DNA of 64,000 nucleotides from Prevotella sp. (GTDB lineage Bacteria > Bacteroidota > Bacteroidia > Bacteroidales > Bacteroidaceae): NCBI GenBank assembly GCA_016291495.1, contig JAEEXI010000003.1, positions 1-64,000 of the forward strand. The letters run 5' to 3'. Both the position numbers and the translations under genes were made by a program. The notes under the pieces were generated by a model. That model ran no database searches, was not told the DNA's origin, and worked only from the letters and a program-made list of their open reading frames with translations. Shown here piece by piece: positions 43,977-51,106 of this stretch (position 1 is the first letter of the stretch; each line of letters starts with the position of its first letter).

Positions 43977-45001
43977 TGCTCTAAATAACGGTTATAGGAT
44001 TGATGGGTGGTTGCGGCATAGGCATGACCAGCATTATTGGCGAAGAGAATGTCCGTAATATCGTTCTTCTGTACGTAATGCACGATATTCTTCGTGAAAT
44101 AGCGACAGTCGACCACATGAATCTCCTCAAAAGAGTGGAACAGATAGGCTGGAAGGGCATTACCATAGCTGTCTTTCAGAATAAGTAGCCGACGACCATT
44201 ACGTGTGGATGTCTTCACCTTCGTAGTATTGAGGTCACCATGCATGAAAGTCATATAGGCGGCACTGTTACCATCATCGTAAGTATAGAAGAAATTACCC
44301 TCCTCCGGCTCTTTCTCACCAACAACCTTACGGTTCTTACCTAACTGGTAACGGATGTAGGTGGTTGTATAATCGACCTCTTTAGGAACGTAATACACGA
44401 AATCCTCTGGAGCGTTCTTTACTGCGGCATCACGCGAGAAACGGTACATTGTACCTACATAGTCGTGTATCACATGTTTCTCATAGGTTGACAAATCGGC
44501 AAAGGGGACTTCAGCCTGATCTGCAAACTGCTGGGCAGCATAATAGGCACCCAAAGGAGCCCAATGGTGGTCGGTTCGAGAATAAATATCCTCTTCAGCA
44601 TGTGCATTCATCGTATCGAAGAGGTCGACAAACTTCACATCCTTCGAAAGATGGGCATAGATATTACGCACCGTAGCCTTTTGATCCTTGGTCCACACCT
44701 TTGCTTCCTCAGGACAGTAAATAGCCACTGCCGTCGGAATAATCATACAATATACGTTAACAGCATCTCCGAATGTCTGCTTATACTTATTAACAGCCTC
44801 CGCATAACCCAAACCACCGTCTAATGTTCCACGGAAAGGCTCGAAGGCCCGTACCTTGTCTCCACTACCCACAATGATAATGCCAGAACGGGTCAGACGA
44901 ACCTGCTCGGCACTTAACTGTAAAGCCAAAAGCCAAAAGCCAAAGGCCAAAAGCCCATTCATCCAACCTTGCACCTTATTATATTTATTATATGCCATCA
45001 T
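43973..45001 (-). CDS. DHHW/AlgX-like polysaccharide O-acylation protein (short form)
   Basis: A 342-residue paralogue of the next gene. The signal sequence (about 12-33, GFWLLALQL) is encoded by an exact heptanucleotide repeat. The SGNH-like domain has GIIIVGSGDKVRAFEPF, the signature YSRTDHHWAPLGAYYAAQQF, and LLILKDSYGNALPAYLF. It lacks the N-terminal extension and charged tail of its neighbour. The ATG at 45001 is chosen because it follows the MBOAT stop by ten bases with a GAAAGA ribosome site; the longer frame to 45052 would lie in the MBOAT gene. Together with MBOAT and SGNH genes it forms an O-acylation operon. Confidence 0.83.
   Translation of the reverse strand: MMAYNKYNKVQGWMNGLLAFGFWLLALQLSAEQVRLTRSGIIIVGSGDKVRAFEPFRGTLDGGLGYAEAVNKYKQTFGDAVNVYCMIIPTAVAIYCPEEAKVWTKDQKATVRNIYAHLSKDVKFVDLFDTMNAHAEEDIYSRTDHHWAPLGAYYAAQQFADQAEVPFADLSTYEKHVIHDYVGTMYRFSRDAAVKNAPEDFVYYVPKEVDYTTTYIRYQLGKNRKVVGEKEPEEGNFFYTYDDGNSAAYMTFMHGDLNTTKVKTSTRNGRRLLILKDSYGNALPAYLFHSFEEIHVVDCRYFTKNIVHYVQKNDITDILFANNAGHAYAATTHQSYNRYLEQ
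44922..44956 (+). repeat. heptanucleotide repeat (AAAGCCA) in a signal-peptide region
   Basis: Five seven-base units, AAAGCCA three times, AAGGCCA and AAAGCCC. Read on the minus strand they encode LLAFGFWLLAL of the DHHW protein's signal sequence. The most regular period-7 tract in the window. Confidence 0.85.
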
Positions 45002-45011
45002 TTTATCTTTC

Positions 45012-46454
45012 TCAGAATCGTGTATAGATAAACGCATTATTCGTAGCACCAACCAAAAGGGCTGTGCTGAGTATCAGGATGCCTACGGAGAGAACTACCC
45101 GTGTGGCGAATACAAGTGTTGTCTTCACCACAGAATCGCCCAACAAACGGTCCACCCATTCTGCCACAGTAGTACGGATAGGCAAGCAGAAGAACAGGGC
45201 GGCAATCCAAAGCCAGAAATTATCCAGCAGTGCACTTTCATCGACGAAGTCATATGCAGAGGCGACATTGCCAAAGAACGCCTGGAAGAAAACAATCATC
45301 TGGTCGAAGTGATCGAAATAGAAAATACCCCATCCTGCAATGACCAACAACATACTATAGATATGCAGGAAGACTGCGGGAATCTTGTCTTTGACACGCA
45401 GCAACGTATATTTCTCTATCATCACGATAAGTCCGAAATAGACACCCCAGATAATGAAGTTCCAACTCGCACCATGCCACATACCCGTCAAGAACCATAC
45501 CACGAGGATGTTCACAGCCTGATGGGCACGGTTTCCTCCCAAGGGGATATATACATAGTCTCGGAAGAAACTACCCAGTGAGATATGCCAACGACGCCAG
45601 AAATCCGTAATGGAGTTACAGCAATACGGATGACGGAAGTTCTCGTTAAAATGGAATCCCATACAACGTCCCAAGCCAATGGCCATATCGGAATAGCCAG
45701 AGAAATCGAAATATATTTGGAGAGTAAAGGCGACAATACCTATCCATGCTCCTGCCGTCGTAAGGGTATTCAAGCCATTCACTAGGAACTGGTCGGATAT
45801 TTCCGATAACTGGTTGGCGAGAATCACCTTCTTACCCAGTCCGATAAGGAAGCGGTAGATGCCATCGGCAAAGTCGGCAGCATTCACATGACGATTATGA
45901 ATCTCGTCCGCCACCGTACCATAGCGTACAATCGGTCCTGCTATCAACTGTGGAAACATCGAGATATAGAGCAACAGGTCATGGAAACGACGCTGTACGG
46001 GCGATTCCCTTCGATAGACATCTATCAGATAGGATATCGACTGGAACGTATAGAAACTGATACCAATCGGCAGAGCGATATTCGGTTGCGCTACAGGTAT
46101 GCCCATGTCACAAAGACATTGAGCAAGAAAGCCCAAATATTTAAAAGTGCCGATAATGGCAATATTAAGAATCAGTCCGATAACCAATATTGTTTTCCGA
46201 TATGCTTCCAGATTAGCAATACCCAGTCCTACGAGATAGTTGACAAGGACGCAGAACAGCATTAGGAAGACATAGACGGGTTCTCCCCACGCATAAAAGA
46301 TAAGAGAGAAACACACCAATATGAGGTTCTTCGCCTTATTACTCCGCATTCCCTCTGATGACAGCCATTGGCGGTCTACCCATGTGGCAAGCAGATAACA
46401 CAGCAGGAAGGCTGGTAAGAATACGAAGAGAAAAAACAAATCCGAGAATACCAT
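45012..46454 (-). CDS. MBOAT family O-acyltransferase (AlgI-like)
   Basis: A 480-residue integral membrane enzyme with about ten segments that moves acyl groups across the inner membrane for polysaccharide O-acetylation. Signature regions are FRHPYCCNSITDFWRRWHIS, SLGSFFRDYVYIPLGGNR, and WFLTGMWHGASWNFIIWG with the conserved His. It lies ten bases before the DHHW genes and after an SGNH hydrolase gene. This gives the complete AlgI/AlgJ/AlgX-type set. The polysaccharide acted on is unknown, as no glycosyltransferases are adjacent. Confidence 0.93.
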   Translation of the reverse strand: MVFSDLFFLFVFLPAFLLCYLLATWVDRQWLSSEGMRSNKAKNLILVCFSLIFYAWGEPVYVFLMLFCVLVNYLVGLGIANLEAYRKTILVIGLILNIAIIGTFKYLGFLAQCLCDMGIPVAQPNIALPIGISFYTFQSISYLIDVYRRESPVQRRFHDLLLYISMFPQLIAGPIVRYGTVADEIHNRHVNAADFADGIYRFLIGLGKKVILANQLSEISDQFLVNGLNTLTTAGAWIGIVAFTLQIYFDFSGYSDMAIGLGRCMGFHFNENFRHPYCCNSITDFWRRWHISLGSFFRDYVYIPLGGNRAHQAVNILVVWFLTGMWHGASWNFIIWGVYFGLIVMIEKYTLLRVKDKIPAVFLHIYSMLLVIAGWGIFYFDHFDQMIVFFQAFFGNVASAYDFVDESALLDNFWLWIAALFFCLPIRTTVAEWVDRLLGDSVVKTTLVFATRVVLSVGILILSTALLVGATNNAFIYTRF

Positions 46455-46463
46455 GTCGTTAAT

Positions 46464-47183
46464 TTATTGCAGCAGGATTGCCTGCACTTGGTTGTATATA
46501 TACTTACCTAACACTTTCGCTCCCTTTGGCGTGGTATGCACACCATCCTTAGAATATCCGCGACGGACAAGCTTGGATGGCGGTAGCAACGGCTTCGCCC
46601 GATCAAGACGGATGACAGACAGCCCCATTGACTGGGCACACTGCTCAATAACCTCTGCGGCATGATGCTGCACATCCATTGATACCTTTGTGAAAGGCGG
46701 AGGAGTGATGAGGATAATACGTGCCTCCGGGAAGTTTCTCGTCAGCAACTCACAATCCTTTTGGATGGCAACGGGCAGAGGCTCTGGACGTTTGTCGGCA
46801 AACCACAGGTCATTAGTGCCTGCCATAATGAGAATAAGGTCGGGCATCACTTGTATCCTCGTTTCGTTGACGTCCCTTATCAGTCGCCATATCTGGTTGC
46901 TGATAACGTTGTTGTCGTTCAGGATATCCCAATACCCATCCGTGTCACGCTCCGTCTGGGGAGTCTCTGTCCAAGTGGCACCACTACGGGCATAGCTGCG
47001 ACAAGACATGGGCTGCATCATCTCCTTGAACCACTTGTTCCATCCTTGGGGTTTGTCACATTGATCGCCTCCAATGAAGGTGTTAGAATCGCCTAAAATG
47101 ACGACATGCAAGGGCTGTTGTGCCAGTACGGCAAAGATGCCACACAACAACATAACCATCGTCATTCCAATCCTTCTCATCAT
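46464..47183 (-). CDS. SGNH/GDSL hydrolase
   Basis: A 239-residue exported esterase (signal MMRRIGMTMVMLLCGIFAVLA). Block I is VILGDSNTF, block III IMAGTNDLWF and block V YSKDGVHTTPKGA, supplying Ser, Asn and the Asp-His pair. It is the first gene of the O-acylation operon, nine bases before the MBOAT gene. It may trim or transfer acetyl groups on the same glycan. A TAATTTTG promoter box lies at 47206-47213. Confidence 0.87.
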   Translation of the reverse strand: MMRRIGMTMVMLLCGIFAVLAQQPLHVVILGDSNTFIGGDQCDKPQGWNKWFKEMMQPMSCRSYARSGATWTETPQTERDTDGYWDILNDNNVISNQIWRLIRDVNETRIQVMPDLILIMAGTNDLWFADKRPEPLPVAIQKDCELLTRNFPEARIILITPPPFTKVSMDVQHHAAEVIEQCAQSMGLSVIRLDRAKPLLPPSKLVRRGYSKDGVHTTPKGAKVLGKYIYNQVQAILLQ

Positions 47184-47205
47184 TTATATGCTCTAAAAAC
47201 GGGTG

Positions 47206-47213
47206 CAAAATTA
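47206..47213 (-). promoter_or_regulatory. -7 box of the O-acylation operon
   Basis: TAATTTTG on the minus strand, 22 bases before ATG 47183, within the gap after the hydrolase gene. Confidence 0.5.
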
Positions 47214-47249
47214 CTACTTTTTTTGCAATTATCGCCTCTTTTCCCCTTT

Positions 47250-48071
47250 TTATCGCTCACTATCCAATTCTTTCTCCAATTGGTCGGTTCGATGCTGGAA
47301 CTCACGATAGGCATTCGAGAGGTCACTCTTGGTAATATCAATAGTATTGTCGACAGGGCGCCAAGGGTCACGCAATGTATGTTGGAACAGCCATTCGTAG
47401 GTTTTGCTGGTATAGAAAAAACGGGCCAAGGCACCATGTGAGGCACCTGGCAGCCAGTCATAACGCAAACGACTCGTGATTCCCAGCGTCTTCATACCCG
47501 TCACCACCTTCTGCGACTCTTTGACAGATACAGCACGGTCGGCAGTACCATGAACAATCCATAACGGCAACTCACCCAGTCCACGATAGTCTTTCAGCGT
47601 ACTTCCCCCACAGAGAGCGATAGCCGCTGCAATCTTATCGGGATATGTTCCTGCGAAGTCAAGCGTACCATACCCGCCAAGACTCATGCCGAGGACATAG
47701 ACCCTCGACTCGTCGAAGACATAGTGCAGTTTCATCCACTCCAGAATCTCGTTGAGCTTATGGGGATTCCACGGTCCACCCGGATTCTGCGGTGCCACTA
47801 TCAAGGCGGGAATCATCAGTCCCATCTTCGCTGCGTCAATAGAACCATAGCGTAAGACCCTGTTTAAGTCATGTCCGCACAGACTGGCTCCATGGAGGAA
47901 GAAGATTAATGGGGTCGATTCTTGGGTATAGTAGTATTCCTCGGGGGTATAAACCCAGAAATTATAGTTCCCCTTGATGACATTCTTCTTTGCCGACAAT
48001 AAATCATATTGGGCATTGATGGTACCAATGCCAATCCATAACAGGAAACATATACTTAGAACTTTTTTCAT
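47250..48071 (-). CDS. exported alpha/beta hydrolase (esterase-like), paralogue 1
   Basis: A 273-residue secreted protein (signal MKKVLSICFLLWIGIGTINA) of the prolyl-oligopeptidase/dienelactone hydrolase or CE1-like type. The oxyanion region is LIFFLHGASLCG, the nucleophile elbow VLGMSLGGYGTLD, and the acid and His are in HGTADRAV and GASHGALARFF. It is closely similar along its whole length to the gene at 50213-51019. Its ATG overlaps the upstream propeller lipoprotein by four bases. The likely activity is esterase on acylated glycans or peptides; substrate unknown. Confidence 0.83.
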   Translation of the reverse strand: MKKVLSICFLLWIGIGTINAQYDLLSAKKNVIKGNYNFWVYTPEEYYYTQESTPLIFFLHGASLCGHDLNRVLRYGSIDAAKMGLMIPALIVAPQNPGGPWNPHKLNEILEWMKLHYVFDESRVYVLGMSLGGYGTLDFAGTYPDKIAAAIALCGGSTLKDYRGLGELPLWIVHGTADRAVSVKESQKVVTGMKTLGITSRLRYDWLPGASHGALARFFYTSKTYEWLFQHTLRDPWRPVDNTIDITKSDLSNAYREFQHRTDQLEKELDSER

Positions 48072-49639
48072 TGTATCACGAATTTATAGATTTTATTACC
48101 CCGACAGCCCACAACTGCCGTATTGCCTATGGCAATGGGCGAAGACTCGAAGTTAGAGCCTACCACCTTCTTGCAGACCACCTCTCCTGTCTTTCCACGA
48201 ATGATACGAAGAATACCGGAGGCGTCACCCGTAAACACGAACATCTCATTCTTCTCGTTATAGAAAGGAATCGGTGATGACCATGCAAACTGTCCGTAGG
48301 GAACGGTATACAGAATCTTTCCATCTTTCGTACTGAAGGCCGTCAACTCACCACCGGAGTTTGAGGCACCGTTACGACAAAGATTAGCAAAGATCATCTC
48401 CTTACAATCACCGTCACCAATCAACGGACTGGCATACATACCACCGTCGAGCGTCTTCCCTGGCAGATTGATACGCCGACAAGGAATGTTCGTCTCCCAT
48501 ACACGCTCTCCATTCAGTCCGTTAAGCTTGATGAAATGGCAGATACCCGAATCTCCCTGCTTGTCCACCTCACAGGCTGTATACAGATAAGGCACGCCAC
48601 CCTCCTCACGACACACCATCGTGCCATCGGAATCGTCGTGGTTGTCATAATACCATACCGGCTTCATCGTATTCAGATTGATACAAACGACATTGCCCTT
48701 ATTGTCTGAGAAGTAACCGTAATTACGATAGACACACAGACTCGACTCAATACCTGGCGCCATTCCATTAACCCGATAGCGCATCACACTGACACGACGG
48801 AGGTTGCCCTGACTGCGCTCGTATTTATACACACTACCATTCTCACCACACCAGAACAGATAGCCGCCAGCCACGATACTGTTGGAATCGAAAGCATTCC
48901 ATCCACGCCAAGCCTTCGGGTCTGGACCAAAGAAGAAAGTACGTTGATGCTTCAAAAGATCAAAGACTTGATGCCCGAAGGGACCCGCCTGACGAGGGAC
49001 ACCCTGTCCCACATAGAGATTATAGTACTCCGGATCCAGTCCTACCGTTCCTTTCACCACATTCCCCAAGTCCAACGGTTCACGCGAAGCCTTACCCGTC
49101 TGGTAGTTGATGAAATAGCCCTTGCCACAGAGAGAACCCACGATGATCTCCTCATTGGCAAAATCTGCAGTCAGTCCCGGTGACGACTTTTTGAACTGTG
49201 CCATCTGGTCGTCCGTCCATTTCACATAAAGCGGCTGCCCTGTCCATCCGCTACCGCCTCCCCATGTTCCGAAACGGGTATGGGTGGTATCGTATGCCGT
49301 AGCAAACTCCCAGGCGATGAGAATCGTGTCAGGTGTCCCCTTTATACGCCCTCCGAAACGGGCATCACGGTGGAGGTTCTTACGGAACACATACACCCCT
49401 TCCTTCCCTTCGTAGCGATCATCCAGATCTTTCAAAGGTGCAGCCACGGAGTCTTCATCCTCCACCACATATTTCACAGCCTCCACGGAAGCATACGCTG
49501 TATCCGGGAGGAATAATTGTTCAATAGGAATCTCTGGTTCTGTTTCGGTTGAGTCAGCTTCACCTGCAACAGGGGCTTTCCGTCCTGTGCATCCTGCCAA
49601 CAGCAGTAATACGGCGATTACAGCGACATTCTGTCTCAT
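48068..49639 (-). CDS. PQQ-type beta-propeller lipoprotein
   Basis: A 523-residue lipoprotein (ATG 49639; lipobox LLLLAGC). After an acidic linker the chain is a propeller with repeated blade motifs such as GYFSDNKGNVVCINLNTMKP, AFSTKDGKILYTVPYGQFAW and FTGDASGILRIIRGKTGEVV. Such proteins bind ligands or act as scaffolds, and no catalytic residues are apparent. The start lies two bases after the rlpA stop and the end overlaps the hydrolase gene, so rlpA, propeller and hydrolase form one operon. A longer frame to 49681 would start inside rlpA. Confidence 0.75.
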   Translation of the reverse strand: MRQNVAVIAVLLLLAGCTGRKAPVAGEADSTETEPEIPIEQLFLPDTAYASVEAVKYVVEDEDSVAAPLKDLDDRYEGKEGVYVFRKNLHRDARFGGRIKGTPDTILIAWEFATAYDTTHTRFGTWGGGSGWTGQPLYVKWTDDQMAQFKKSSPGLTADFANEEIIVGSLCGKGYFINYQTGKASREPLDLGNVVKGTVGLDPEYYNLYVGQGVPRQAGPFGHQVFDLLKHQRTFFFGPDPKAWRGWNAFDSNSIVAGGYLFWCGENGSVYKYERSQGNLRRVSVMRYRVNGMAPGIESSLCVYRNYGYFSDNKGNVVCINLNTMKPVWYYDNHDDSDGTMVCREEGGVPYLYTACEVDKQGDSGICHFIKLNGLNGERVWETNIPCRRINLPGKTLDGGMYASPLIGDGDCKEMIFANLCRNGASNSGGELTAFSTKDGKILYTVPYGQFAWSSPIPFYNEKNEMFVFTGDASGILRIIRGKTGEVVCKKVVGSNFESSPIAIGNTAVVGCRGNKIYKFVIQ

Positions 49640-49641
49640 GA

Positions 49642-50112
49642 CTATTCTTTCTTCTGGTTTGTTACTATCGAGTCCTGCCACTGGGGGACTATCGTGTTTC
49701 CTTGTGTCACTTCCATCTCCAAATCAGGCAACTCAATGTCTTCTGGTTTATAAGGTACTTCTGTCGGTTTCTTATATACTGACACCTCTACGACGGCTAC
49801 GCCTTGGTTGAGGATACCCAATTCACGGGCAGCTCGAATCGAAAGATCAATGATACGCCCTTTCACATAGGGACCGCGGTCGATGACCTTTACTACACAC
49901 TCTTTACCATTGGCAGGATTCTTCACCAACAAGAGGGTACCAAACTTGTGGGTCTTATGGGCGCACACCAGACTATCGTTATAAAGCCGTTCGCCACTGG
50001 CCGTCTTCCTTCCATCCCACTTACGGGTATAGAACGTTGCCTTTCCCTTTTGCTGGGCAACAGCCGGACTACCTAAAAGTGCCAACAATAAGACGATAAT
50101 TAGTTTATACAT
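49642..50112 (-). CDS. rlpA: RlpA-like double-psi beta-barrel protein
   Basis: A 156-residue exported protein (signal MYKLIIVLLLALLGSPAVAQ) related to septal RlpA lytic transglycosylases. The barrel has GKATFYTRKWDGRKTASGER, FGTLLLVKNPANGKECVVKV and the catalytic-type DRGPYVKGRIIDLS with conserved Asp. It lacks the SPOR domain that binds denuded septal glycan. It heads the operon with the propeller lipoprotein and the hydrolase. Peptidoglycan cleavage is inferred from the family. Confidence 0.87.
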   Translation of the reverse strand: MYKLIIVLLLALLGSPAVAQQKGKATFYTRKWDGRKTASGERLYNDSLVCAHKTHKFGTLLLVKNPANGKECVVKVIDRGPYVKGRIIDLSIRAARELGILNQGVAVVEVSVYKKPTEVPYKPEDIELPDLEMEVTQGNTIVPQWQDSIVTNQKKE

Positions 50113-50138
50113 ATAGGCTCATAGATTGTTATCGGGCA

Positions 50139-50146
50139 CAAAGGTA
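50139..50146 (-). promoter_or_regulatory. -7 box of the rlpA operon
   Basis: TACCTTTG on the minus strand, 26 bases before ATG 50112. Confidence 0.55.
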
Positions 50147-50212
50147 CAAATAATTTGGCAAAACACCTTGATATTTTGCAAATTAGCGCAAAAGTTAGCA
50201 ATTTTTCAATAT

Positions 50213-51019
50213 TCACTCGATACGCAACTCACCCTTGCGACGCTTGATTTGCTTATAGGCATTCGCCTTCTCGTCCGCAGTAATCTGTATCGAAGTATCC
50301 ACTGGCCGACGGGGCTCTATCAGGGTATGCATAAACAACCAATCGTAGGTGCTGACCAAGTAGAAATAGCGTGCCAAGTCACCATGTGAGGCACCACTTA
50401 TCCATTCATAGCGCAACCGCCCGTCAACACCCAGCCGGCGCATTCCCTCCACAACCTTCTTCGATTCTTCTATCTTCACCGACCGGTCGGCAGTTCCATG
50501 AATAATCCACAAGGGTAGTCCGCCCAGCCCCCGATAGTCCCTTAGTGTGCTCCCTCCGCATAGCGCCATCGCTGCTGCAATCTTATCCGGATATGTTCCA
50601 GCCAAATCAAGCGCTCCATAACCGCCCAGACTCATCCCAATGACATAGACACGCTGAGGGTTATAGACATAATGCCTTGCCATCCATTCCAGAATATCGT
50701 TCAGCTTCTGCGGATTCCAGTGCCCCTTGGGGTTCTGTGGTGCCACGATAAGGGCAGGCACCTCCAGTCCCATCTTCACGGCATCCAATGGTCCGTAACG
50801 TAGCACCTTGTTGAGGTCGGTACCTCTCAGACTGGCTCCATGAAGGAACAGTATCAAAGGAGTAGTCGATTGATAGGCATCATAGTCCTTCGGCATATAT
50901 ACCCAAAAGGGATATCCGTCCCTCTTCACGGCATCATGCGCCTTGAGGAAATCCTCCTGCGCCATCACGTGATGACACGACAGACAAAGGCAGAGAAAGC
51001 ATAGCAATCGTTGTCTCAT
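50213..51019 (-). CDS. exported alpha/beta hydrolase (esterase-like), paralogue 2
   Basis: A 268-residue secreted hydrolase (signal MRQRLLCFLCLCLSCHHVMA) with the same motifs as the gene at 47250: LILFLHGASLRG, VIGMSLGGYGALD, HGTADRSV and GASHGDLARYF. Long blocks are nearly identical (VLRYG, PALIVAPQNP, GTYPDKIAAAMALCGGSTL). The pair probably arose by local duplication and then became separated by, or moved around, rlpA and the propeller gene. It stands alone, with the RlpA promoter box on the same strand downstream. Confidence 0.83.
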   Translation of the reverse strand: MRQRLLCFLCLCLSCHHVMAQEDFLKAHDAVKRDGYPFWVYMPKDYDAYQSTTPLILFLHGASLRGTDLNKVLRYGPLDAVKMGLEVPALIVAPQNPKGHWNPQKLNDILEWMARHYVYNPQRVYVIGMSLGGYGALDLAGTYPDKIAAAMALCGGSTLRDYRGLGGLPLWIIHGTADRSVKIEESKKVVEGMRRLGVDGRLRYEWISGASHGDLARYFYLVSTYDWLFMHTLIEPRRPVDTSIQITADEKANAYKQIKRRKGELRIE

Positions 51020-51074
51020 GCTGCAAAGATACGAAAAAACGGCAAAAAAGGAGTAAAATCAGAAATAAAAACAT

Positions 51075-51082
51075 TATATTTG
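51075..51082 (+). promoter_or_regulatory. -7 box of the AsmA-like gene
   Basis: TATATTTG 24 bases before ATG 51107. -33 not evident. Confidence 0.5.
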
Positions 51083-51106
51083 CAAACGAATAATTGATTA
51101 TTAAAT

